Shown here: positions 1 to 6,997 of the stretch, piece after piece
Layout: each line of letters begins with the position of its first letter
Position numbering within the stretch: the stretch's first letter is position 1
From: Comamonadaceae bacterium UBA2334
GTDB lineage: Bacteria; Pseudomonadota; Gammaproteobacteria; Burkholderiales; Burkholderiaceae_C
Assembly: GCA_002344885.1 (NCBI GenBank)
Contig: DDUQ01000123.1
Coordinates: 37,927 to 47,728 of the forward strand
Reading direction: 5' to 3'
Length of the DNA: 9,802 bases
Translations under genes and position numbers: made by a program
The notes under the pieces: model-generated
Told to the model about the DNA's origin: nothing
The model's input: the letters and a program-made list of their open reading frames with translations, nothing else
Database searches by the model: none

Positions 1-800
1 GCATCGGTGTCAACTGGGGCAGCCTGGACCAGGATTTGTTGGCCCGCCTGATGGACGAAAACAGCCAACGCCCGACGCCATGGGATGCCCGTCAGGTGAT
101 GTACGAAGCGCTGATTGCTTCGGCCATCGATTCGGCCCAGATGGCAGAGTCGTTTGGATTGCCTGCCCGGCAAATCATCCTGTCATGCAAGGTCAGCGGC
201 GTGCAGGACCTGATCGCGGTGTATCAGGGTTTGGCTCAACGCTGCAGCTACGCATTGCACCTCGGTTTGACCGAGGCCGGCATGGGCACCAAGGGCACGG
301 TGGCCTCAACCGCTGCCTTGTCTGTGTTGTTGCAACAAGGCATCGGTGACACCATCCGTGTGTCACTCACACCTGCGCCGGGCGAGGCACGGACCCAGGA
401 AGTGGTGGTGGCATCAGAAATCCTGCAGGCCCTGGGTTTGCGCACCTTTGTACCCAGCGTGACGGCTTGTCCAGGTTGCGGCCGAACCACGAGCACGACG
501 TTCCAGGAGCTGGCCAAGCAGATTGACGACTATTTGCGTCAATCCATGCCCGTCTGGCGCACACAGTATCCTGGGGTGGAGAGCATGAAAGTGGCGGTGA
601 TGGGATGCATCGTCAACGGTCCAGGTGAAAGCAAACATGCGGACATCGGCATCAGCTTGCCGGGCACGGGTGAGGCTCCCGCCGCACCGGTTTACATCGA
701 CGGCGAAAAAGCCTTGACGCTGCGCGGCAACAACATCGCCAACGACTTTCAGGCGGTGGTCGAGCGTTACATTCAACAACGTTTCGGCGTGCAGGCCTGA
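1..800 (+). CDS. ispG: 4-hydroxy-3-methylbut-2-enyl diphosphate synthase, 3' part
   Basis: This is the C-terminal part (265 residues read from base 3; the 5' end lies outside the window) of IspG/GcpE. The enzyme is cytosolic and carries a [4Fe-4S] cluster; it reductively converts methylerythritol cyclodiphosphate to HMBPP in the MEP isoprenoid pathway. The visible sequence opens with the family segment IGVNWGSLDQ. The cluster-binding region follows: CPGCGR with its two cysteines at codons 468-470 and 477-479, then GCIVNGPGE with the third cysteine at 606-608 and the conserved glutamate, a known cluster ligand in this family, at 627-629. The segment SLTPAPGEA and the C-terminal tail also fit the family. 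The reading frame is intact to the TGA at 798-800. hisS follows after 22 bases, so co-transcription is likely. An internal ATG at 36 is not the real start, because coding similarity continues upstream of it. Confidence 0.97.
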   Translation, partial: IGVNWGSLDQDLLARLMDENSQRPTPWDARQVMYEALIASAIDSAQMAESFGLPARQIILSCKVSGVQDLIAVYQGLAQRCSYALHLGLTEAGMGTKGTVASTAALSVLLQQGIGDTIRVSLTPAPGEARTQEVVVASEILQALGLRTFVPSVTACPGCGRTTSTTFQELAKQIDDYLRQSMPVWRTQYPGVESMKVAVMGCIVNGPGESKHADIGISLPGTGEAPAAPVYIDGEKALTLRGNNIANDFQAVVERYIQQRFGVQA

Positions 801-822
801 CAGGCTCACGCTTCTAATTCAT

Positions 823-2118
823 ATGGCTGACAAACTGACTGCCGTCAAAGGCATGAACGACATCCTTCCGGCGGAGTCTGCCGGTTGGGAGTGGCTGGAG
901 CAACAGCTGCGCGACCTGATGGCGGTGTACGGCTACCGGAACATGCGCACCCCGATCGTCGAGCCAACGGCCTTGTTTGTGCGCGGTTTGGGCGAGGTGA
1001 CCGACATCGTCGAAAAAGAGATGTACTCGTTTGAGGACCGTCTCAACGGTGAAGCCTTGACGCTGCGCCCGGAAAACACTGCCGGCGTGGTGCGAGCTGT
1101 GGCTGAACATGCCATGCTCTACGATGGTGGCAAGCGTTTGTATTACATGGGCCCCATGTTCCGGCACGAGCGCCCGCAGCGGGGACGTTACCGGCAATTC
1201 CACCAGTTTGGAGCCGAAGCGCTGGGGTTTTCGGGTCCCGATGTGGATGCCGAGCTCATCCTCATGGCCTGCGACCTCTGGGCCAAGCTGGGCCTGACCG
1301 GCGTGCGCCTTGAAATCAACAGCCTGGGGCAGCCAGCCGAGCGGTTGGCCCACCGTGAGGCGCTGATCGCCTACCTGAGTGCCAACCAGGATCAACTTGA
1401 CGAAGATGCCCGCAGGCGGCTCCACAGCAACCCGTTGCGGATCCTGGACACCAAAAATCCGTCGATGCAGGCGTTGGTCAATGCGGCTCCTCGCCTGATG
1501 GACCATCTGGGCGAAGCGTCTCTGGCGCACTTCAATGGCTTGCGCCAGATCCTCGATGCAAACGGTGTTGCGTACACCGTCAACCCGAGGTTGGTGCGCG
1601 GCATGGACTATTACAACCTGTCGGTCTTCGAGTTTGTGACTGACCAGCTGGGCTCGCAGGGTACGGTTTGTGCCGGCGGGCGTTACGACGGACTGATCGG
1701 CCAAATCGGTGGCAAGCCGGCGCCTGCGGTGGGTTGGGCGTTGGGCATGGAACGTATTCTGGAACTGCTCAAAGCAGCCGCCTTGCTGCCCGCGCCCGCG
1801 CCCGTCGATGTGTATGCAGTGGTGCCGACCGCTGCAGCCTGGCCCGTAGTGGCCCAGGTGGTGCGTGGGCTGCGTGCAAGTGGCCTGAGGGTGCTGATGC
1901 ACAGTGCTGCCCAGGATGGCTTGGGCAGCATGAAATCACAATTCAAACGGGCCGATGGCAGTGGCGCGCGCTACGCACTGGTGTTCGGTGAAGACGAACT
2001 GGCCGCAGGTCACGTCTCGGTCAAGTCGCTCAGGCGTGATGCACAGGCAGGCGCGGCTGCTCAGCGGCAACTGCCCATCGACAACGTGTCCGGTTGGGCG
2101 CATGAGCTTCGTCACTGA
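823..2118 (+). CDS. hisS: Histidine--tRNA ligase (histidyl-tRNA synthetase)
   Basis: A complete 431-residue class II aminoacyl-tRNA synthetase that charges tRNA-His with histidine in the cytosol, probably as a homodimer. The N-terminus (VKGMNDILP, residues 8-16) is typical of HisRS. Motif 2 covers about residues 109-135 (GPMFRHERPQRGRYRQF), the HisRS-specific histidine-binding motifs are LVRGMDYY (257-264) and AGGRYDGL (284-291), and motif 3 is PAVGWALGMER (301-311). The last 100 or so residues form the anticodon-binding domain. Length is close to the usual 420-430. The ATG at 823 is chosen because it places the conserved GMNDILP at the normal distance; I see no strong Shine-Dalgarno in front of it. 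The gene follows ispG by 22 bases. All catalytic motifs look intact, which separates this enzyme from its non-catalytic relative HisZ at the end of the window. Confidence 0.98.
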   Translation: MADKLTAVKGMNDILPAESAGWEWLEQQLRDLMAVYGYRNMRTPIVEPTALFVRGLGEVTDIVEKEMYSFEDRLNGEALTLRPENTAGVVRAVAEHAMLYDGGKRLYYMGPMFRHERPQRGRYRQFHQFGAEALGFSGPDVDAELILMACDLWAKLGLTGVRLEINSLGQPAERLAHREALIAYLSANQDQLDEDARRRLHSNPLRILDTKNPSMQALVNAAPRLMDHLGEASLAHFNGLRQILDANGVAYTVNPRLVRGMDYYNLSVFEFVTDQLGSQGTVCAGGRYDGLIGQIGGKPAPAVGWALGMERILELLKAAALLPAPAPVDVYAVVPTAAAWPVVAQVVRGLRASGLRVLMHSAAQDGLGSMKSQFKRADGSGARYALVFGEDELAAGHVSVKSLRRDAQAGAAAQRQLPIDNVSGWAHELRH

Positions 2119-2173
2119 AGCGCGACACGCTTTTGTCTCTCCACCCCCGTTCGGGCACCCGTTTCTGCTCGCC

Positions 2174-2179
2174 TAGAAT
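2174..2179 (+). promoter_or_regulatory. Possible -10 element upstream of the yfgM-like gene
   Basis: TAGAAT lies 24 bases upstream of the yfgM ATG, in the 85-base gap after hisS, and resembles a sigma-70 -10 box. I cannot find a convincing -35 hexamer at 16-18 bases upstream (the region reads TTCGGGC), so this is only a candidate for an internal promoter that could separate yfgM-bamB-der from ispG-hisS. Confidence 0.3.
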
Positions 2180-2203
2180 CAGCCGTTCACTACAGACCGT
2201 ACC

Positions 2204-2869
2204 ATGGCCAACGCACTCGACCTCGAAGAACAAGAACAGTTAGACCAGCTCAAGCATTTCTGGAACCGCTGGGGCAACTTCATCACCTGGGCAGCCATTG
2301 TCATTTTTGGCAGCATTGCCGCCTGGAATGCCTGGACTTATTGGCAAGCCAAGCAGGCTGCTGCCGCATCGGTCATCTACGATGAGTTGGAGCGCAGTGT
2401 CACCGGGCGTGATGCGCAGCGCACAGAAAAGGCGTTCAACGACCTGAAGAACCAATACGGCAGCACGGCCTACGCGCAGCAAGGTGCGTTGCTCGCAGCC
2501 AAGGGCTTGTTCGCCAGCGGTTCTGCGGACAAGGCGAAACAGGCTCTGGAATGGGCGGCAGGTCAGTCCACCGACCCAGGGTTGCAGGCGCTGGCGCGTT
2601 TGCGACTCTCTGCGCTTGCATTGGAGCAAAAGGATACCGACGCGGCGGCCAAATGGCTGGACGGCGCGGTGCCCAAGGAATTTGAAGCCCTGTTTGCTGA
2701 CCGCAAGGGTGACATTCACATGGCCAAGGACCAAAAAGCCGAAGCACGCCAGGCCTATCAGCGTGCCTACAGCCTGATGGGTGAGGACGTCGAATACCGT
2801 CGTTTGGTGGAAGTCAAGCTCAACGCCCTGGGTGTGGACGTGTCGGGCGTTTCGACAACCGGAAAGTAA
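2204..2869 (+). CDS. yfgM: YfgM-like membrane-anchored tetratricopeptide protein
   Basis: A 221-residue protein of the YfgM family (ancillary SecYEG translocon subunit). E. coli YfgM is anchored in the inner membrane, exposes a periplasmic TPR-like domain, associates with SecYEG and the chaperone PpiD, and has been linked to envelope chaperone traffic and RcsB control. Here residues 1-24 are a short, charged, cytosolic segment (DLEEQEQLDQLKHFW). Residues 25-48 are a single hydrophobic helix rich in Trp and Ala. The remainder is an Ala-rich helical-repeat region with AYAQQGALLAAKGLF and KAEARQAYQRAYSLM as recognisable TPR-like helices. Length is near the family norm of about 205-220. bamB starts 7 bases after the stop, the same pairing as in E. 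coli, which supports the call and translational coupling. The exact function in this lineage is inferred from family and context. Confidence 0.9.
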   Translation: MANALDLEEQEQLDQLKHFWNRWGNFITWAAIVIFGSIAAWNAWTYWQAKQAAAASVIYDELERSVTGRDAQRTEKAFNDLKNQYGSTAYAQQGALLAAKGLFASGSADKAKQALEWAAGQSTDPGLQALARLRLSALALEQKDTDAAAKWLDGAVPKEFEALFADRKGDIHMAKDQKAEARQAYQRAYSLMGEDVEYRRLVEVKLNALGVDVSGVSTTGK

Positions 2870-2876
2870 CCACTAT

Positions 2877-4013
2877 ATGCAAACAAAATACCATCTCACG
2901 CTTTTTATGCGTGCATTGTTTGCTACTGTTTTTGTTGTATTGTTGTCTGCGTGCAGTTCCAGCACCCGGCCCAAGCCGGCCGAGTTGCAGGCGTTGGTGC
3001 CTTTGATTGGGGCCAAGCAGGTTTGGGTCAGCCCGATAGGTGGAGGCGGCAGTGCCACACCGGTCACTGTTGTTGACAACCGAGTTGCTGCTGCGGGTGG
3101 CAATGGTACGGTTGCCGTGCTGGATGTGGGCACTGGGGCTGACATCTGGCGCGTTTCTGCCGGGAGCAAACTCACAACGGGTGCCGGATTCGACGGCCAC
3201 CTGGCTGCTGTGGTCACAGACCGCAACGAGCTTGTGGCCATGGCGTCCGGGCAGGTGGTGTGGCGGCAGCGGCTTGCGGCAACGGCCTACACCAATCCGC
3301 TGGTGGCCGGCCAGCGCGTGTTTGTGCTGACCGCAGACCGTGTGGTCACCGCCTATGACGGCAACACCGGTGCCCGGTTGTGGAGCCAGTCCCGAGCGGG
3401 CGAACCGCTGGTCCTGAGGCAACCCGGTGTGCTGCTTGCCGTTGGGGACACCTTGGTGGCGGGCCTGTCTGGCCGTCTGGTGGGCTTCAACCCCAGCAGC
3501 GGGAGCATCCAATGGGAAGCCACCATAGCCGTGCCGCGTGGTGGCAATGACATCGAACGCATGGTCGACCTCGTCGGGCCACCGCATCGCCTGGGCAATC
3601 AGGTCTGTGTGCGCTCATACCAGGTCAGACTGGCTTGTGTCGATGCGCAGCGGGGTAGTGTGGTCTGGAGCGTGAGTGCCGATGGGCGTTCGGGCGTGAA
3701 TGGCGACGACACATATGTGTTCGGCGTTGAAGCCGGTGATAAGCCGACCGCCTGGCAAAAGTCGAACGGTGCCAAAGCCTGGACCCATGACAGACTGGCT
3801 TACCGTGGCCTGACTTCGCCCATAGCCTTGGGGCGCACGGTGGCTGTGGGTGACGCTGCAGGTTGGGTTCACCTGCTGTCCCGCGAAGATGGCAGCCTGA
3901 TGGCCCGTTTGCCCACCGACGGTTCGCCGATCGCCGGCACGCCAGCGCTGGCCGGTGACACCCTTCTGGCCATGACCCGCAATGGCAACTTGTACGCTTG
4001 GCGGCCGCAATGA
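2877..4013 (+). CDS. bamB: Outer membrane assembly lipoprotein BamB
   Basis: BamB is a lipoprotein of the BAM complex that folds beta-barrel proteins into the outer membrane; it is an eight-bladed beta-propeller. From the ATG at 2877 the protein has 378 residues (E. coli about 392). A signal peptide ends in the lipobox LLSAC with the lipidated Cys at residue 26 (codon 2952-2954), followed by Ser-Ser-Ser, compatible with outer-membrane sorting. PQQ-like propeller repeats follow: AVLDVGTGADIWRV, TAYDGNTGARLWSQ, VGFNPSSGSIQWEA, ACVDAQRGSVVWSV, AWQKSNGAKAWTH and a closing NGNLYAWRP. The start at 2877 is favoured by GGAAAG at 2861-2866; the in-frame ATG at 2907 would still keep a short 15-residue signal peptide. 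The frame is open back to 2781, but that extension overlaps yfgM and would bury the signal peptide, so it is rejected. Confidence 0.95.
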   Translation: MQTKYHLTLFMRALFATVFVVLLSACSSSTRPKPAELQALVPLIGAKQVWVSPIGGGGSATPVTVVDNRVAAAGGNGTVAVLDVGTGADIWRVSAGSKLTTGAGFDGHLAAVVTDRNELVAMASGQVVWRQRLAATAYTNPLVAGQRVFVLTADRVVTAYDGNTGARLWSQSRAGEPLVLRQPGVLLAVGDTLVAGLSGRLVGFNPSSGSIQWEATIAVPRGGNDIERMVDLVGPPHRLGNQVCVRSYQVRLACVDAQRGSVVWSVSADGRSGVNGDDTYVFGVEAGDKPTAWQKSNGAKAWTHDRLAYRGLTSPIALGRTVAVGDAAGWVHLLSREDGSLMARLPTDGSPIAGTPALAGDTLLAMTRNGNLYAWRPQ

Positions 4014-4046
4014 GGTCCGCCGCCCTCATCTGAAATCTGATCCAAC

Positions 4047-5384
4047 TTGAAACCAGTTCTGGCCCTCGTCGGGCGCCCCAATGTGGGCAAATCGACCCTT
4101 TTCAACCGCCTGACCAAGTCGCGCGATGCCATCGTTGCCGATTTCGCCGGACTGACCCGTGATCGCCACTATGGCAACGGGAGGTTGGGGTCGCGCGAGT
4201 TCATCGTCATCGACACAGGGGGGTTCGAGCCTGATGCAGGCGACGGCAGCATTTTCAAGGAAATGGCCAAGCAAACCCGTCAGGCGGTTGCCGAGGCCGA
4301 TGTGGTGCTGTTTGTGGTCGATGCGCGGGCAGGCGTGAGTGCCCAGGATCATGACATTGCCAACTATTTGCGCCGCCTGGGCAAGCATTGCCTGCTCGTG
4401 GCCAACAAGTCGGAAGGGATGAAAGACGGTATCAAGCTCACGGAGTTCTTTGAACTGGGCCTGGGCGAAGTGCTGGCTGTCTCGGCCTCTCATGGTCAGG
4501 GTGTTCGCAGTCTGACCGAGGCGGCGCTCGATCTGTTGCCCCCACCTTTGGATGACACTGACGAAGAGGCCGATCCCGGCGTCATCAGGCTCGCGGTGGC
4601 CGGGCGACCCAACGTCGGCAAAAGCACGCTGATCAATGCCTGGTTGGGCGAGGACCGACTGGTGGCATTCGACATGCCTGGCACCACACGCGATGCGATA
4701 TCGGTACCGTTCGAGCGCGACGGTAACCGCTTCGAGCTGATCGATACCGCAGGTATTCGGCGCAAGGGCAAGGTGTTCGAGGCTATCGAGAAGTTCTCCG
4801 TGGTCAAGACGCTTCAGGCCATTGAAAACGCCCATGTGGTCTTGCTGCTGCTTGACGCGACCCAGGGTGTGACCGAGCAGGATGCCCACATCGCCGGTTA
4901 CATACTCGAAAGTGGGCGTGCGGTTGTGCTGGCCATCAACAAGTGGGATGCGGTCGACGAGTACCAGCGGCAGGTGGTAGAGCGTTCGGTCGAGCAACGC
5001 TTGGCCTTCATGAAGTTTGCTGCCTTGCACCTCATTTCTGCCAAAAAGCGGCAGGGTCTGGCACCTGTTTGGAAATCGATTGCGCAGGCCCATGCAGCAG
5101 CCAACCGCAAGATGCCCACACCGGCGCTGACGCGCCTGTTGCAGGAAGCCCTGCAGTACCAGCAGCCTCAGCGCAGTGGCATGTACCGGCCCAAAATGCG
5201 TTACGCGCACCAGGGTGGCATGAACCCGCCGGTAGTCGTGATTCACGGCAATTCGCTCGAACATGTCTCCGAAGCCTATAAGCGCTATTTGGAAGGACGG
5301 TTCCGCAAGGCATTCGATCTGGTGGGCACGCCGCTGCGTATCGAGCTGAAAACGTCTGCCAACCCCTATAAAGATCAGGAATAA
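4047..5384 (+). CDS. der: Ribosome biogenesis GTPase Der (EngA), TTG start
   Basis: Der is an essential GTPase with two consecutive G domains, and it takes part in 50S subunit assembly. The 445-residue protein shows both. Domain 1 has GRPNVGKS at 9-16, DTGG at 56-59 and NKSE at 120-123. An acidic linker (DDTDEEADPG) runs over about 169-178. Domain 2 has GRPNVGKS at 186-193, DTAG at 233-236, NKWD at 298-301 and SAKK at 331-334. The last 100 residues are the KH-like RNA-binding domain. All GTPase motifs are intact. The start is TTG at 4047: an in-frame TGA at 4038-4040 lies just upstream and the first P-loop begins at residue 9, so no other start keeps the domain whole. No obvious Shine-Dalgarno precedes it. 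The gene lies 33 bases after bamB, as in many proteobacteria. Confidence 0.97.
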   Translation: MKPVLALVGRPNVGKSTLFNRLTKSRDAIVADFAGLTRDRHYGNGRLGSREFIVIDTGGFEPDAGDGSIFKEMAKQTRQAVAEADVVLFVVDARAGVSAQDHDIANYLRRLGKHCLLVANKSEGMKDGIKLTEFFELGLGEVLAVSASHGQGVRSLTEAALDLLPPPLDDTDEEADPGVIRLAVAGRPNVGKSTLINAWLGEDRLVAFDMPGTTRDAISVPFERDGNRFELIDTAGIRRKGKVFEAIEKFSVVKTLQAIENAHVVLLLLDATQGVTEQDAHIAGYILESGRAVVLAINKWDAVDEYQRQVVERSVEQRLAFMKFAALHLISAKKRQGLAPVWKSIAQAHAAANRKMPTPALTRLLQEALQYQQPQRSGMYRPKMRYAHQGGMNPPVVVIHGNSLEHVSEAYKRYLEGRFRKAFDLVGTPLRIELKTSANPYKDQE

Positions 5385-5406
5385 GGCGGGCGGTACCTGC
5401 CCACCT
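5384..5406 (+). other. Imperfect hairpin just after der
   Basis: Starting at the last base of the der stop codon, GGGCGG (5388-5393) can pair with CTGCCC (5397-5402) around a 3-base loop, with one G-U pair. AGG/CCT flanks (5384-5386 and 5404-5406) add three more pairs across a C/A mismatch. No run of T follows, so it is not a classical intrinsic terminator. It could be an mRNA processing or stability element in the 75-base der-hfq gap, or chance. Confidence 0.25.
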
Positions 5407-5459
5407 GCGCGGCTGTGGTATGGTCGCGCTTCCTCAACTCTTTGAACACGGAACATATC

Positions 5460-5708
5460 GTGAGCAATAACAAAGGCCAACTCCTCCAAGACCCATTTTT
5501 GAACCAGCTCAGGCGCGAACATGTGCCTGTGTCCATTTATCTGGTCAACGGCATCAAACTGCAGGGTCAGATCGAATCGTTCGATCAGTACGTCGTGCTG
5601 CTGCGGAACACCGTTACCCAGATGGTTTATAAGCATGCCATTTCCACCATCGTGCCCGGCCGTCCGGTGCAGTTCAGCGTGGCACATGACGATGCCGCTG
5701 GCGGCTGA
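5460..5708 (+). CDS. hfq: RNA chaperone Hfq, GTG start
   Basis: Hfq is a hexameric Sm-like protein that binds small regulatory RNAs and mRNAs and promotes their pairing. From the GTG at 5460 the protein has 82 residues. It begins MSNNKGQLLQDPFLNQL, then the Sm1 motif (VSIYLVNGIKLQGQIESF, about 24-41) and the Sm2 signature YKHAISTI (57-64), which lines the proximal RNA site together with Gln10 and Phe41/Tyr44. The rim patch reads RREH (18-21) where E. coli has RRER; I recall His here as common in betaproteobacteria. The C-terminal tail after the core is short (about 15 residues). The GTG is chosen because the family N-terminus starts there and GGAA (5450-5453) sits 6 bases before it; an upstream in-frame GTG at 5415 would add 15 non-homologous residues. 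It is followed by hflX, the classical hfq-hflX pair. Confidence 0.98.
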   Translation: MSNNKGQLLQDPFLNQLRREHVPVSIYLVNGIKLQGQIESFDQYVVLLRNTVTQMVYKHAISTIVPGRPVQFSVAHDDAAGG

Positions 5709-5751
5709 CCGTCTTTTCGGTCCTGTTTGACCGGGATGCCGGTTATCTGAA
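5706..5751 (+). promoter_or_regulatory. Tandem hairpins in the hfq-hflX gap, with an alternative pairing
   Basis: Two stems are visible in the 43-base gap. Stem A is GACCG (5707-5711) with CGGTC (5718-5722), loop TCTTTT, and it overlaps the hfq stop. Stem B is TGACCGG (5728-5734) with CCGGTTA (5739-5745), loop GATG, 7 pairs including one G-U, ending 6 bases before the hflX TTG. CGGTC (5718-5722) can instead pair with GACCG (5729-5733) around CTGTTT, which would exclude both A and B. The arrangement could tune hflX translation or hfq mRNA 3'-end stability. Pairing is read directly; function is inference. No terminator-like T run follows either stem. Confidence 0.35.
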
Positions 5752-6939
5752 TTGAATCCTGCTTCATCCACTGCTCACGCCACACCCTCGGTCATCCTGG
5801 TTGGCGTGGATTTCGGTGCGCCTCATTTTGACCACGAACTGGCCGAACTCGGCCTCCTGGCTCAAACCGCCGGCTTCGTGGTCGCCGATCGCGTGACCTG
5901 TAAGCGTCGTGCACCGGATCCCGCCTTGTTCGTGGGTTCCGGCAAGGCGGATGAAATCAAGCTGCTTGTTCAGGCGCTGGGGGCGGCCGAGGTTCTGTTC
6001 GACCAGGCCATCAGCCCCGCCCAACAACGCAACCTGGAGCGTTTTTTGGGCGTGGCGGTGAACGATCGCACGCTCCTGATTCTCGAAATTTTTGCGCAAC
6101 GTGCCCGCAGTCACGAGGGCAAGCTGCAGGTTGAGATGGCCCGTTTGCAATACCTGTCGACCCGTCTGGTTCGTCGCTGGTCACACCTTGAGCGCCAACG
6201 GGGCGGGGTGGGGCACCGTGGCGGGCCGGGCGAGACACAGATCGAGCTAGACCGTCGGATGCTTTCGGACAGCATCAAACGCACACGCGAACGTCTCGAA
6301 AAGGTCAAAAAACAACGTAGCACACAACGCAGGCAGCGCGAGCGCCGCAATGCATTCAATGTGTCATTGGTGGGTTACACCAACGCGGGCAAGTCGTCTT
6401 TGTTCAACGCATTGGTCAAGGCCCGGGCTTACGCAGCTGACCAGTTGTTCGCCACCCTGGATACCACGACACGCCAGTTGTATCTGGGCGATGCATCGAC
6501 ATCGGTTTCGCTGTCCGACACGGTGGGCTTTATCCGGGATCTTCCCCACAACCTGGTCGATGCGTTTGCCGCCACCTTGCAAGAAGCTGTCGACGCCGAT
6601 TTGTTGCTTCATGTTGTGGATGCGGCAAATCCTGGCTATTTCGAGCAAATCAACGAGGTTCAGCGTGTCCTGCACGACATCGGTGCAGCCCAAGTGCCGC
6701 AGATTCTGGTGTTCAACAAGCTGGATGCGTTGGACGCAGACAAGCGGCCAGCGAAACTTCTGGACACGTTGGAGCTTGAAGGCGTGGAGACCGACCGCAT
6801 ATTTGTCAGTGCGTTGGATGGAACTGGTTTACCCGCTTTGCGCCAGGCGCTGGCCGACAGGGTGCGTGCAGCCATCACATCGGATGCTGACCCCGACCCT
6901 GACGACCCCAGGTTCATTGAGTTACCCTTGGATAATTGA
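5752..6939 (+). CDS. hflX: Ribosome-associated GTPase HflX, TTG start
   Basis: HflX is a translational GTPase-like factor that binds the 50S subunit, splits stalled 70S ribosomes under stress (shown in E. coli) and may have RNA-related activity through its N-terminal domain. The 395-residue protein has the N-terminal HflX domain (about 14-135, with FVGSGKADEI at 60-69), a Gly-rich conserved linker GGVGHRGGPGETQIELDRR (151-169), a basic coiled-coil segment (about 170-200), then the G domain: GYTNAGKSS 208-216, DTVGF 256-260, NKLD 322-325, and VSAL 352-355. The tail is acidic (DADPDPDDP). The start is TTG at 5752; an in-frame TGA at 5728-5730 excludes anything longer with an ATG, and the next candidate, a GTG at 5806, would remove the first strand. 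Upstream hfq is 43 bases away, which suggests co-transcription. The ribosome-binding site is weak and lies within a possible hairpin. Confidence 0.96.
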   Translation: MNPASSTAHATPSVILVGVDFGAPHFDHELAELGLLAQTAGFVVADRVTCKRRAPDPALFVGSGKADEIKLLVQALGAAEVLFDQAISPAQQRNLERFLGVAVNDRTLLILEIFAQRARSHEGKLQVEMARLQYLSTRLVRRWSHLERQRGGVGHRGGPGETQIELDRRMLSDSIKRTRERLEKVKKQRSTQRRQRERRNAFNVSLVGYTNAGKSSLFNALVKARAYAADQLFATLDTTTRQLYLGDASTSVSLSDTVGFIRDLPHNLVDAFAATLQEAVDADLLLHVVDAANPGYFEQINEVQRVLHDIGAAQVPQILVFNKLDALDADKRPAKLLDTLELEGVETDRIFVSALDGTGLPALRQALADRVRAAITSDADPDPDDPRFIELPLDN

Positions 6940-6963
6940 GCCAGTTTGCCGGATGGACCACTG

Positions 6964-6977
6964 CGGCGCCGGCGCCG
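6964..6977. repeat. 14-bp perfect palindrome (two tandem GGCGCC) in the hflX-hflK gap
   Basis: CGGCGCCGGCGCCG is its own reverse complement and contains GGCGCC twice in tandem. It lies in the 58-base gap between hflX and hflK, 20 bases before the hflK ATG at 6998. As RNA it could form a 5-bp all-GC stem with a CCGG loop. The bases after it read GACCCTGACTGACTTTTC, so there is no immediate T tract and a terminator is unlikely. Chance in a GC-rich gap is possible. Confidence 0.4.
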
Positions 6978-6997
6978 ACCCTGACTGACTTTTCAAC

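Noticed and set aside
814..1902. A 362-codon open frame on the minus strand opposite hisS
   Set aside because: It lies entirely opposite hisS, whose motifs are all intact. The product is rich in His, Gln and Arg, as expected from a shadow frame of high-GC coding DNA.
2781..2876. Longer bamB beginning at 2781, overlapping yfgM
   Set aside because: The extra 32 residues come from the yfgM coding region in another frame and would put the signal peptide and lipobox inside the protein. The 2877 start has a Shine-Dalgarno-like GGAAAG.
2820..3587. A 255-codon minus-strand open frame opposite bamB
   Set aside because: It overlaps a clear lipoprotein and propeller gene, has no recognisable domain, and has no separate promoter or ribosome-binding site that I could see.
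5415..5459. Upstream GTG start that would lengthen Hfq to 97 residues
   Set aside because: The added residues (VWSRFLNSLNTEHI) are not part of Hfq. The family N-terminus begins at the GTG at 5460, which has GGAA at proper spacing.
4026..5771. A 581-codon open frame on the minus strand across der and hfq
   Set aside because: It is antisense to two certain genes. der and hfq share the same forward phase (the gap keeps frame), so the opposite-strand frame stays open through both in this GC-rich DNA. The translation is His/Gln/Arg-rich and matches no family I know.
6350..6988. A 212-codon plus-strand open frame inside hflX
   Set aside because: It overlaps the HflX G domain in another frame, and its Trp/Cys/Arg-rich product is typical of an out-of-frame reading.
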